A DNA stretch of 24,965 nucleotides from Bog-159 sp049511415 (lineage in GTDB: Bacteria > Acidobacteriota > Terriglobia > Bryobacterales > Bryobacteraceae): positions 1-24,965 of the forward strand of contig JBEKYC010000094.1 of the NCBI GenBank assembly GCA_049511415.1, written 5' to 3'. Positions 14,631-22,289 of the stretch are shown in pieces (within the stretch, counting starts at the first letter, position 1; every line of letters begins with the position of its first letter). Both the position numbers and the translations under genes were made by a program. The notes under the pieces are model-generated. The model did not search any database. It was not told where the DNA came from and saw only the letters and a list, made by a program, of their open reading frames with translations.

Positions 14631-17207
14631 CTATTTCGCGTCGCGCCAGTTGTCGCCGATCCCCACATCGACCAGCAGCGGAACATCCAGCCGCGCGGCC
14701 TGTTCCATTTCGCGCTTGGCCAACGCGGCAATTTGCCGGGCCTCTTCGGGCGGGGCTTCAAATACCAATTCATCGTGCACTTGCAGCAGCATGACGGACT
14801 GGCCGGCGCGGCGCTGCAACTCGGCGTCGATGCGGATCATGGCTACCTTGATCAGATCGGCGGCAGTGCCTTGCAGCGGCGAGTTCACGGCGGTGCGCTC
14901 GGCGAACCCGCGCGCGTTGGGATTGCGGCTGTTGATATCCGGGATGGGCCGCTCGCGGCCGAACATGGTGTGCGTCACGCCGGTGCGGCGCACCTCCGCC
15001 TTGGTGGCCTCGATGAATTTGCGCACGCCGGCGTAACGCTCGAAATAATTGTCGATGTAAATCTGCGCCTCGCGCTGCGGAATGCCTAACTGGGCGGCCA
15101 GGCCGAAGGCGCTGATGCCGTAGACGATGCCGAAGTTCACGGCTTTGGCATTGCGGCGCGCCTCGGGCGTCACCATCAGGGGCGGCACTCCCATTACTTC
15201 GGCGGCCGTGCGCGTATGAATGTCCTCGCCGTTGCGGAACGCCTCCAACAGCAGCGGATCGTGCGACATATGCGCCAGCAGCCGCAATTCGATCTGCGAA
15301 TAGTCCGCCACGACCAATTTCCATTCCGCCCGCGGCACGAACGCGGCGCGAATTTCGCGGCCCAGTTCCGTGCGGATGGGAATGTTCTGCAGATTCGGAT
15401 TGGAGGACGATAGACGGCCGGTGGCGGCGCCCGCCTGGTTGAAACTGGTGTGCAGCCTGCCCGTGTCCGGGTCGATCAGGGCCGGCAAGGCGTCCACATA
15501 CGTGCCCTTCAATTTGGTGAGTTGGCGGTATTCGAGCACTTTGCGCACGATTTCATGATCGGCAGCCAACTCTTCGAGCACGTCGGCGGCGGTGGAAATC
15601 GTTTTGCCCTTCCCGTATCGCAGCGGCGCGGGCAGATGCAGGTCCTCGAACAGAATGCGCCCCAACTGTTGCGGCGAACTGATGTTGAAAGGCTTGCCGG
15701 CCAGCGTGTGGATCTCGCCGGTCAGGCGGGCGATGTCCCGTTCCATCAACTCCGACAGGCGTCCCAGTTCCGCGTGGTCGATGCGCACGCCGGTACGCTC
15801 CATGCGGGCCAGGACGCCGGCCAGCGGCAAATCGATTTCATCGTACAGCTTCTGCAGACCGCGCTCGACGACCGCCGGGTGCACGATTCGATAAATCTCC
15901 TGGACGATGTCGGCGTGCTGCTCGGGTCCCGATCCCAGTTTCAGATCGAGGCGCCGCTGGGCTTGCTCCGTCAAGGCGCAGCCGGAGGGATCGGCATCCA
16001 GCAGGAAGGTGTAGAGCATGATGTCGTGCACGAAGCCGGCGCCGGCGACGCCCCATCCATCGAGCGCCAGCAGCGCGGATTTCACATCGCAGGCGATCTT
16101 GGCCCGGCCGGCATCCTCCAGCCACGGCTTCAGCGCGGGTATCATCGAAACCGGCACGGAGCGGGCCTCGCCCGGCGTCCACGCCATGCCGATGGCGTCC
16201 AGCGCCAACTCGTCCGCGCCCGATTTCGCAACTGTCACGGCCACTGGGGTATCGCCGGGAGTGGCGGCAAGCCAAGCCGTGAGCGCCTCCGCCGTTTCGA
16301 GGGTCTGGTAGTCGCGCGGCCGAGTATCTTCCGACGGTCCCAGTTCCTTGAGCAGGCTGTAAAACTCCATCTCCTTGTAGATTTGCTTGAGCGCCGGCAA
16401 ATCCGGCTCCAGGGCTCGCACTGCATCGATGGAGAATTCGATGGGCACCGTGGTGTCGATGGTCGCCAGACGCTTGCTCATGAGGATGCGATCCACATTA
16501 TTTTGCAGACTCTCGCGGTACATCTTGCGTTCGACTTCGGCGGCGCGCCCAATGGCCGCCTCCACCGAACCGAAGCGTTCAATCAGGTCGCGCGCGCCTT
16601 TGTCGCCGATGCCGGGCGCGCCCGGGATGTTGTCGATGGCATCGCCCTTCAGCGCAAACAGGTCGGGCACCTGCGCCGGGGATACGCCCAGGAACTCCTT
16701 GACCTTGGGCGGATCGTACCATTCGTCGTCCTTGGCGGGATTCAGCATGGAGACCCGTTCACTGACGATTTGCATCATGTCCTTATCGCTGGAGACAATG
16801 ACGACTTCCATGCCGGACTGCTCCGCGCGGCGCGCGATGGCGCCGATCACATCGTCGGCTTCAAAACCGTCGTATTGCAGAATGGGAATGCGCATGGCCT
16901 CCAGGATGCGGCGGATGTAGGGGATCTGTTCGCCCAAATCCTGGGGCATTTCGGCGCGATTGGCTTTGTATTCCGCGAACTCCGCCATACGGGCCACGGG
17001 CGCGCCGCTTTCAAACACAGCGGCAATATACTCCGGCGCGTAGCTCTTAGCCAGTTTTCGGAGCATGTTGTTGAAGATGTAGACCGCTTCGGTGGAAACA
17101 CCGGTGCTGGTGCGCATGGGCGGCGCCGCGGTGCGGGCGCGGGCATGGTACGCGCGGAAGATGAAGCCGTAGGAATCGATGAGGAAGAGCCGCGGTAGGT
17201 GCGCCAA
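14631..17207 (-). CDS. polA: DNA polymerase I
   Basis: DNA polymerase I fills gaps and removes RNA primers. The 858-residue protein starts (from TTG at 17207) with LPRLFLIDSYGFIFRAYHA, the 5'-3' exonuclease domain (GFEADDVIGAIA, VSSDKDMMQIV, GDAIDNIPGAPGIGDKGA). The middle domain aligns with the 3'-5' exonuclease but lacks its acidic residues. The polymerase domain is complete: motif A DYSQIELR (Asp635), motif B RRNAKAVNFGIVYGISAFG, motif C VHDELVF (Asp812). No in-frame ATG gives a sensible N-terminus. TTG is used because homology begins right there, but an out-of-frame ATG at 17215 has a better-placed AGAGGG. The frame stays open a further 137 codons upstream, antisense to the methyltransferase gene, but that stretch does not look like protein. 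The gene diverges from the MarR-controlled operon. Confidence 0.95.
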   Translation of the reverse strand: MAHLPRLFLIDSYGFIFRAYHARARTAAPPMRTSTGVSTEAVYIFNNMLRKLAKSYAPEYIAAVFESGAPVARMAEFAEYKANRAEMPQDLGEQIPYIRRILEAMRIPILQYDGFEADDVIGAIARRAEQSGMEVVIVSSDKDMMQIVSERVSMLNPAKDDEWYDPPKVKEFLGVSPAQVPDLFALKGDAIDNIPGAPGIGDKGARDLIERFGSVEAAIGRAAEVERKMYRESLQNNVDRILMSKRLATIDTTVPIEFSIDAVRALEPDLPALKQIYKEMEFYSLLKELGPSEDTRPRDYQTLETAEALTAWLAATPGDTPVAVTVAKSGADELALDAIGMAWTPGEARSVPVSMIPALKPWLEDAGRAKIACDVKSALLALDGWGVAGAGFVHDIMLYTFLLDADPSGCALTEQAQRRLDLKLGSGPEQHADIVQEIYRIVHPAVVERGLQKLYDEIDLPLAGVLARMERTGVRIDHAELGRLSELMERDIARLTGEIHTLAGKPFNISSPQQLGRILFEDLHLPAPLRYGKGKTISTAADVLEELAADHEIVRKVLEYRQLTKLKGTYVDALPALIDPDTGRLHTSFNQAGAATGRLSSSNPNLQNIPIRTELGREIRAAFVPRAEWKLVVADYSQIELRLLAHMSHDPLLLEAFRNGEDIHTRTAAEVMGVPPLMVTPEARRNAKAVNFGIVYGISAFGLAAQLGIPQREAQIYIDNYFERYAGVRKFIEATKAEVRRTGVTHTMFGRERPIPDINSRNPNARGFAERTAVNSPLQGTAADLIKVAMIRIDAELQRRAGQSVMLLQVHDELVFEAPPEEARQIAALAKREMEQAARLDVPLLVDVGIGDNWRDAK

Positions 17208-17224
17208 AACCCATGATAGCCCTC

Positions 17225-17254
17225 TTGACCCGGCGGACCTTTCCGGTCTAAAAT
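17225..17254 (+). promoter_or_regulatory. Promoter of the methyltransferase-marR operon
   Basis: TTGACC (17225-17230) and TAAAAT (17249-17254) are separated by 18 bases, both close to the housekeeping consensus. The predicted start site falls inside the palindromic operator that follows, about 40 bases before the ATG at 17299. Confidence 0.55.
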
Positions 17255-17256
17255 AT

Positions 17257-17282
17257 GTCGTATACGACGTGTCGTATACGAC
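17257..17282. promoter_or_regulatory. Tandem palindromic operator (probable MarR binding sites)
   Basis: The 12-bp perfect palindrome GTCGTATACGAC occurs twice (17257-17268 and 17271-17282), separated by GT. The centres are 14 bp apart. The first copy begins two bases after the -10 box, so bound protein would block transcription initiation. The operon behind it encodes a MarR regulator, and MarR dimers bind palindromes of this kind, so autorepression is the simplest reading. The sites also lie in the divergent gap 50 bases from the polA start and could affect polA. Confidence 0.7.
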
Positions 17283-17298
17283 TGATTCGGAGGCTGGC

Positions 17299-17871
17299 AT
17301 GGGTCTGAATCCTAACCACTGTATCTTTGGAATCTGGATCGCGGTGGGCATTGTCTGGCTGTTCGCCGCGATGGGACAAAAGCGCGCCGCGCGGAGCGAA
17401 GCCGCGGCGACCCGCATTTTGCATATGGCCCTCATGATTGTGGCTTTTGGCCTGCTGTTCAGCCCGCGTTTGAGCATCGGCGTGCTGGCCTGGCGGGTGG
17501 TTCCCGACGCGCCGGCGGTCGAGTGGGTGGGCCTGGCGCTGACTCTGGCCGGATGCGGGATTGCCGTCTGGGCGCGCCTCCTGCTGGGCGGCAACTGGAG
17601 CGCTTCGGTTACCGTCAAGGAGGATCACCGCCTGATCCGCCGCGGACCTTACACGGTTGTCCGCCATCCGATCTACTCCGGCTTCCTGCTGGGCTTGCTG
17701 GGCACCGCTTTGGCGCTCGGCCAATTGCGCGGTTTCGTGGGCCTGGTGCTGGCCTTCGTGGGGTGGCGCATGAAGTCGCGGATCGAGGAAGCCTTCATGA
17801 TCGAGCAGTTCGGCGCGGAATACCGGCAGTACGAGCGCGAGGTGAAAGCGCTCATCCCGTTCGTGCTGTAG
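17299..17871 (+). CDS. Isoprenylcysteine carboxyl methyltransferase (ICMT)-family membrane protein
   Basis: This 190-residue integral membrane protein has about five hydrophobic segments (e.g. CIFGIWIAVGIVWLFAAMG, VGLALTLAGCGIAVWARLLL). The C-terminal ICMT/PEMT-type SAM-binding region reads NWSASVTVKEDHRLIRRGPY, then TVVRHPIYSGFLLGLLGTAL and, near the end, EEAFMIEQFGAEYRQY. The RHPxY motif and the later glutamates match the bacterial ICMT-like family, which methylates unknown small or lipid substrates; bacterial members rarely have a proven substrate. GGAGG five bases before the ATG at 17299 sets the start; frame upstream of it overlaps the promoter and operator and is not coding. It is the first gene of an operon with marR, 12 bases downstream, which suggests a stress- or ligand-induced membrane function. 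Confidence 0.85.
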   Translation: MGLNPNHCIFGIWIAVGIVWLFAAMGQKRAARSEAAATRILHMALMIVAFGLLFSPRLSIGVLAWRVVPDAPAVEWVGLALTLAGCGIAVWARLLLGGNWSASVTVKEDHRLIRRGPYTVVRHPIYSGFLLGLLGTALALGQLRGFVGLVLAFVGWRMKSRIEEAFMIEQFGAEYRQYEREVKALIPFVL

Positions 17872-17883
17872 CCGAGGAGGCAA

Positions 17884-18342
17884 ATGGCAAAAAAAACGGA
17901 ATTGGCGCGCCTGGCTCGAGAAATCGAAGATCACCTGCGGGCGGTGCGCCAGATCCTGCGGCAGCCGGTCGAAGCGGAATTCGCGCGCGGCAATCTGACG
18001 GGTCCGCAGCGCGGTGTGATGCAGGCTCTGGCGCATTCCGAAGGCATGAGCTTGAAGGAACTCAGCCACCGCGTGGGATTGGCGCACAGCACGGTATCGG
18101 GTATCGTGGACCGCCTGGAAAAACGGGGCCTCGCGGAACGCCGGGCCGATCCCGCCGACCGCCGCGCGACCGTGATCGTGGTTTCCAAAATAGTGCGGGA
18201 GTACCTGCGCGATACTCTGCCGGCCATCGAACTGCATCCGGTGATGGCGGCATTACGCCGCGCCACACCGGCCGAGCGCACCGCGATTGCCGGCGGTCTG
18301 CGGACCCTGCGGCGTGTAGTGGAGGCCGCCGGCGCCCGCTGA
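17884..18342 (+). CDS. MarR-family transcriptional regulator
   Basis: This 152-residue winged-helix regulator has a MarR-type layout: N-terminal dimerisation helix (RLAREIEDHLRAVRQILRQP), recognition helix-turn-helix (MSLKELSHRVGLAHSTVSGI, then VDRLEKRGL), wing with the DPADRRATVIVVS signature, and C-terminal helices. The DRR motif in the wing is diagnostic of MarR proteins, which are dimers that usually leave DNA when a small ligand binds. GAGGAGG precedes the ATG with ideal spacing. It is translated from the same transcript as the upstream ICMT-like protein and probably binds the two GTCGTATACGAC palindromes at the operon promoter. No ligand can be predicted. Confidence 0.93.
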   Translation: MAKKTELARLAREIEDHLRAVRQILRQPVEAEFARGNLTGPQRGVMQALAHSEGMSLKELSHRVGLAHSTVSGIVDRLEKRGLAERRADPADRRATVIVVSKIVREYLRDTLPAIELHPVMAALRRATPAERTAIAGGLRTLRRVVEAAGAR

Positions 18343-18345
18343 AAT

Positions 18346-18354
18346 TGTTATACT
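18346..18354 (+). promoter_or_regulatory. Extended -10 promoter of the small Cys-rich gene
   Basis: TGTTATACT is an extended -10 element (TGn plus TATACT). It lies right after the marR stop. The predicted start site is only about four bases before the ATG at 18365, and no Shine-Dalgarno sequence is present, so the transcript would be nearly leaderless. The same nine bases precede efp. Confidence 0.5.
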
Positions 18355-18364
18355 CGGGCTTCCT

Positions 18365-18658
18365 ATGGCCAATCCGAAGTATGCCGTCTCCGACAAGCCG
18401 GTTCCGGTTGCCGAACTGGTCGCGACTCTGAGCGATGGGACCAAGGTGAAGCGCCGCGTCCCGCGCATGCGCGCGTGTAACGAAAAGGACGCCAAAGGCA
18501 AGCTGTGCGCGGGGCACCTGAAGCGCTGGTATTTCTTCGGCGACGAGGTGAAGCAGAAGTTCGGCGCGGAGGTGGAAGTCTACCGGTGCGAGCACTGCAA
18601 GACTCTGTATCTGCCGAACGCCGAGGAAGAACCGCGCACCGGCACGTTGTCATTTTAG
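18365..18658 (+). CDS. Small conserved-looking protein with Cys4 metal-site pattern
   Basis: I do not recognise this 97-residue protein as a named family. It has four cysteines in a CX9C...CX2C pattern: Cys38, Cys48, Cys75 and Cys78, with His51 nearby. The last pair sits in YRCEHCKTLYLP, a zinc-ribbon-like knuckle, so a structural zinc site is likely. The protein is rich in Lys and Arg (KVKRRVPRMRAC) and soluble, with no signal peptide or membrane segment. Codon use matches its neighbours and the frame is clean, which supports a real gene. It has its own extended -10 promoter with almost no leader and no ribosome site. The role is unknown; RNA or nucleic-acid binding is possible but unproven. 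Confidence 0.75.
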   Translation: MANPKYAVSDKPVPVAELVATLSDGTKVKRRVPRMRACNEKDAKGKLCAGHLKRWYFFGDEVKQKFGAEVEVYRCEHCKTLYLPNAEEEPRTGTLSF

Positions 18659-18676
18659 GATCTCCCGCGGGTTGCC

Positions 18677-20039
18677 ATGGCCAGCCATGCGTTGCCGCAA
18701 TTGCCGCAATCGCCTCTGTCCCTCTGGCTGGCTGAGTATGGCCCTTACGAGCCGAACCCGCCTTTGGCCGGCGATACCACTGTAGACGTAGCCATCATTC
18801 GGGGGCGGCTTCACCGGCATCGCCACCGCGCATACGCTGCTGAAGGAACAGCCCGGTGCCCACGTGGCCGTTCTGGAGCACGAATACATCGGGTACGGCG
18901 CGAGTGGGCGCAACGGATCCTTTTCCATGACGGTTGTCGGCCTGGGAATCGGCCCAACCGCCATGCTCAAGGGCAAGACCTTCGTGCGGCTGGCTCACTC
19001 GTACATGGAGCGGGCCGTGGACGGCCTGGAGGCGTTGATCCGCGACGAGCATCTGCAATGCGATTACATCCGGCCGGGTTTCCTGCGCATGGCGACCACG
19101 CCGGGCTATGTGAGGCGCATCCGGCACGATATCGACATGGCGCACGCATTGGGTATACGGGGAATCGAATGGCTGGATCGCGATGCGGCACGCGCCAAGG
19201 TGAATTCCGATCTGTATCTGGGCGCGTGGTGGGAGCCGCGCCTGGGGCTGCTGAATCCAGCCAGGCTGGTGCGCGAGGAAAAGCGGCTGGCCATGGCGCG
19301 CGGCGCGCAGGTTTACGAGCACACGCCCGTGATCGAGATCCAGCGCGAAGCGAAATTCCGGCTGCGTACACCGAGCGGCACGGTCACCGCGGAGAAGATC
19401 GTATTAGCCACCAATGCTTATTCGCATCTGCTCCCGGAACTGAAGAACCGGCAGGCGCCCGCCTGGACTTACATGATCGCCACGGAGCCTTTAAGCGACC
19501 GGCACTTCGCGGAGCTGCGCTGGCACGAGCGCAACGGCGTGGAGGACGCGCGCAATCTGATCCACTACTACCGCATCACCCCGGATAATCGCCTGGCAAT
19601 GGGCGGCGGTCCGGTAGGTCTCAGCTCCGGGTCGAACATGGAAGTGGATTCGCGCGAGTCGGCCTGGCGGCATTTAGAGTCGCACATGCGCCTGTTGTTT
19701 CCGGTGCTGCGGACCGTGAACATCACGCATCGCTGGGGCGGACCGTTTTCGGTGACGCTGGATCTGACCCCGGCGCTGGGATATCTGGGCGACCCGCGCG
19801 CGGTCTACAGCGTGGGCTGCGTCGGGCATGGTGTTTCCACTACGCATCAGAACGCCATCACCCTGGTGGACTTGCTGCTCGAACGGCGGACGGAAAACAC
19901 CGCTTGTCCGTTGGTGAACCGGCGCGTGATTCCGTGGCCTCCCGAGCCTTTGCGCAGCGCCGCGGCGCACGCCATACGCGCCTATCTGCGGATTGAAGAC
20001 TGGGCCTACGAGCGCAAGATGCGGCGGGCAAGCACGTAG
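18677..20039 (+). pseudogene. FAD-dependent oxidoreductase (DAO family), one-base frameshift
   Basis: This is a D-amino-acid-oxidase-type flavoenzyme, resembling gamma-glutamylputrescine/glycine oxidase-like proteins. The N-terminus (MASHALPQLPQSPLSLWLAE, then GDTTVDVAII) is in one frame. The FAD-binding GGGFTGIATAHTLL, the EHEYIGYGASGRNGSF segment and the rest (WWEPRLGLLNPARL, IVLATNAYSHLLPEL, RWGGPFSVTLDLTPALGYLG, VGCVGHGVSTTHQNA) continue in the next frame to 20039. The extra base is the C at 18800, between ATT and GGGGGCGGC; without it a 453-residue protein of normal length and dinucleotide fold results. As written, only a version from the ATG at 18864, lacking the FAD fold, could be translated. 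All later domains are intact, so decay is recent or the base is a sequencing error. The substrate is unknown. Confidence 0.88.
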
Positions 20040-20066
20040 CCGGGCATTTGTGTCATCATCCTTTTG

Positions 20067-21653
20067 ATGAAACTCGTCTGGTTAGCGGCCATCGCCGCAA
20101 GCCCCATGCTGGCCGCGCTGCCGGGACTGGGGAGCATTGTGAAGATTGACACCGGCTGGGTTGCCGGCAGTGGCGCCGGCGTGCGCGTATACAAGGGCAT
20201 CCCTTATGCGGCGCCGCCCACAGGCGATCTTCGCTGGAAGCCGCCGCAGCCGCCCAAACCGTGGAAAGGCATCCTGGTGGCCAGGAACTTTCCGGCCAAC
20301 TGTCCGCAGATCGCGCTGGTGCCTGGTCCGCAGAGCGAAGACTGCCTGGGACTCAACGTATGGACGCCGGCGCACACCAACTCCGACAAGCTGCCGGTAA
20401 TGGTGTGGATCCACGGCGGCGGTTTTCAGATCGGCGCGAGTTCGCAAAGCGCGTATGATGGCGAGGCCCTGGCGGCGCAGGGCGTGGTGCTGGTGAGTAT
20501 CAATTACCGGCTGGGGCTTTTCGGATTTCTGGCGCATCCAGGGCTCAGCCAGGAATCGCCGCACGGCGCATCGGGCAACTACGGCTTGCTGGATATGATC
20601 GTCGCGTTGCAGTGGGTGCAGCGCAACATTGCGGCGTTCGGTGGCGATCCGGGCAATGTCACGGTATTCGGCGAGTCGGCGGGCGGCACGGCCGTCTGCC
20701 TGTTGATGGTTATGCCGCAGGCGGAAGGATTGTTCCAAAAGGTGATTTCCGAGAGCGCCGCCTGGATGTTCGGACCCATCAGCCACATGACGGAGTCGTG
20801 GTACGGGCGCGTTCCCATGACGAAGTTCGGCGAGAAACTGGGTGCGGATGTGACCATGCTGCGCGCAAAAAGCACGGCCGAGATGCTGAAGACCTTGCCG
20901 CCGCCCATGTCGGGCACCGCCGCGGCGGATCGCGGCGAAGCGTATATGCCGGTGGTGGACGGCTGGTCCATTCCGGACGATCCGGAGCGGCTCTTCGCCG
21001 CGGCGAAGTTCCACCACGTGGCACTGATCGCGGGCACGAACGCGGACGAAGGCACGCTGATGGGCGGGCCGCCCGTGCACAACCAGGCGCAATACCGGAA
21101 GTGGAGCGCGGAAAAGCTCGGCCCGATGGCGGATCGGATGCTTGCGCTCTATCCCGCCGCGACCGATGCCGATGCGCACGCCGCGGCATCGCTGGCGCAG
21201 GGCGATCTGGTCTTCTTATATGGCACGCGCGCGGTGTTGCGTGCCGCAGCCAAGGCCAATCCCAACTGTTTCCAGTATCAGTTCACGCGCGTCAACGGCG
21301 TGGGACGGCAGATTCATTGGGGCGCGTTCCATGCTTCCGAGATCGCCTATATTTGGGAGACACTGCCGGACTCGGTCTATGGGACCGGGAAGAATCTATT
21401 CGGCGATTTTTCCGTCAACGCGGATACTTACAACGAACAGGATGCGCGGCTCTCGCAAGCCATGAGTGAAGCTTGGGTGGCGTTCGCCAAGACGGGAAGC
21501 CCTAATGGTCCGGGTCTGGCAACGTGGCCTGCATTTTCCGCGGGCGCCGAGAGCTACATGGAGTTTGGAGACCGGATTTTGGTGAAACAATCGCTGCGCC
21601 AGAAGGAAGTCGATTTCATGAGCGAGTTCAGCGACAGTTTGCGGCCGCGGTAG
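20067..21653 (+). CDS. Secreted type-B carboxylesterase
   Basis: This 528-residue alpha/beta hydrolase is of the carboxylesterase/para-nitrobenzyl esterase family. A short signal peptide (MKLVWLAAIAASPMLAALPG) indicates export. Family landmarks are VYKGIPYAAPPTGDLRWKPP, SEDCLGLNVWTP, the oxyanion-hole motif WIHGGGFQIG, the nucleophile elbow GESAGG (Ser204) with FGGDPGNVTVFG before it, acid Glu328 (GTNADEGTL) and His422 (GAFHASEIAYIW). The catalytic triad is complete. ATG at 20067 is preferred over the TTG three bases earlier. It hydrolyses ester bonds; the physiological substrate is unknown. It lies 27 bases after the oxidoreductase gene on the same strand and could be co-transcribed with it. 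Confidence 0.93.
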   Translation: MKLVWLAAIAASPMLAALPGLGSIVKIDTGWVAGSGAGVRVYKGIPYAAPPTGDLRWKPPQPPKPWKGILVARNFPANCPQIALVPGPQSEDCLGLNVWTPAHTNSDKLPVMVWIHGGGFQIGASSQSAYDGEALAAQGVVLVSINYRLGLFGFLAHPGLSQESPHGASGNYGLLDMIVALQWVQRNIAAFGGDPGNVTVFGESAGGTAVCLLMVMPQAEGLFQKVISESAAWMFGPISHMTESWYGRVPMTKFGEKLGADVTMLRAKSTAEMLKTLPPPMSGTAAADRGEAYMPVVDGWSIPDDPERLFAAAKFHHVALIAGTNADEGTLMGGPPVHNQAQYRKWSAEKLGPMADRMLALYPAATDADAHAAASLAQGDLVFLYGTRAVLRAAAKANPNCFQYQFTRVNGVGRQIHWGAFHASEIAYIWETLPDSVYGTGKNLFGDFSVNADTYNEQDARLSQAMSEAWVAFAKTGSPNGPGLATWPAFSAGAESYMEFGDRILVKQSLRQKEVDFMSEFSDSLRPR

Positions 21654-21676
21654 CAAAAGGTCCCGCGCCACGGCGG

Positions 21677-21685
21677 TGTTATACT
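21677..21685 (+). promoter_or_regulatory. efp: Extended -10 promoter of efp
   Basis: TGTTATACT matches an extended -10 element and lies 46 bases before the efp ATG. The leader carries GAGGAG (21721-21726) five bases before the start codon. The same nonamer precedes the 97-residue protein gene. Confidence 0.5.
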
Positions 21686-21731
21686 GAGCTTTACGCCTGT
21701 AGCGCCAATGATTACAAGCTGAGGAGAATGG

Positions 21732-22289
21732 ATGATAGCGGCAACACAAATGCGTCCGGGCATGGTGATCAAGTTCAATAACGACTTGTTCTCCGTGTTC
21801 AGCGTGAATCACCGGACGCCGGGCAACCTGCGCGGATTCGTCCAGGCTAAAATGCGCAATTTGCGCAGCGGCACCATGATGGAGCACCGGTTCTCATCGG
21901 AGGATCGCGTGGAGCGTGCCGCGCTCGAAGAGCAAGAAATGGAATACCTGTACGATGACGGCGAGTATTTCTATTTCATGAACACCGAGAACTACGAGCA
22001 GATGCATCTGACCAAGGAACTGCTGGGCGATGCGGTCGGCTACCTGGTTCCGCAGCTAAAAGTGGCCGTCGAGTTTTACGAAGGCAAGGCGATCAGCGTG
22101 GAATTACCCGCTACCGTGGATCTGACCGTGGTGGAGACCGAGCCGGGAATGAAGGGCGCTTCGGTTTCCAACGTGACCAAGCCCGCCAAGCTGGAAACCG
22201 GCTTGGTGGTGCAGGTGCCGCCGTTCATCGCCGAAGGCGAAAAGATCCGCGTCTCCACGGCCGAAGGCACGTATCAGGAAAGGGCCTGA
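21732..22289 (+). CDS. efp: Translation elongation factor P
   Basis: EF-P enters the ribosomal E site and relieves stalling at polyproline stretches. The 185-residue protein has the three-domain layout: KOW-like N-terminal domain (TQMRPGMVIKFNNDLFSVFS), the central OB domain (MEYLYDDGEYFYFMNTENYE) and the C-terminal OB domain with the EF-P signature (TVDLTVVETEPGMKGASVSN, GLVVQVPPFIAEGEKIRV). Length is normal. The tip of the N-terminal loop reads HRTPGNLRGFVQAKMRN: residue 34 is Arg, and the loop appears two residues longer than the KPGKGQA loop of E. coli, where Lys34 is beta-lysylated. No modification gene (epmA, epmB, earP) is in the window. GAGGAG precedes the ATG. The 3' end overlaps selA on the other strand by 16 bases. 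Confidence 0.96.
   Translation: MIAATQMRPGMVIKFNNDLFSVFSVNHRTPGNLRGFVQAKMRNLRSGTMMEHRFSSEDRVERAALEEQEMEYLYDDGEYFYFMNTENYEQMHLTKELLGDAVGYLVPQLKVAVEFYEGKAISVELPATVDLTVVETEPGMKGASVSNVTKPAKLETGLVVQVPPFIAEGEKIRVSTAEGTYQERA

Noticed and set aside
15450..17198. Long open plus-strand frame (582 codons) antisense to polA
   Set aside because: It is the mirror frame of a GC-rich gene with clear PolA motifs; its translation is low-complexity, rich in His, Gln and Arg, without domain features.
17179..17298. Upstream start for the ICMT-like protein
   Set aside because: This would place the promoter and both operator palindromes inside the gene; ATG 17299 has an ideal GGAGG.
17208..17618. 137-codon N-terminal extension of polA
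   Set aside because: It runs antisense through the ICMT gene, the promoter and the palindromes, and shows no protein-like composition; Pol I homology begins at the TTG.
18677..19588. Frame continuing from the oxidoreductase start as a separate 303-codon gene
   Set aside because: After the extra C the translation is Arg-rich noise; the true protein continues in the neighbouring frame.
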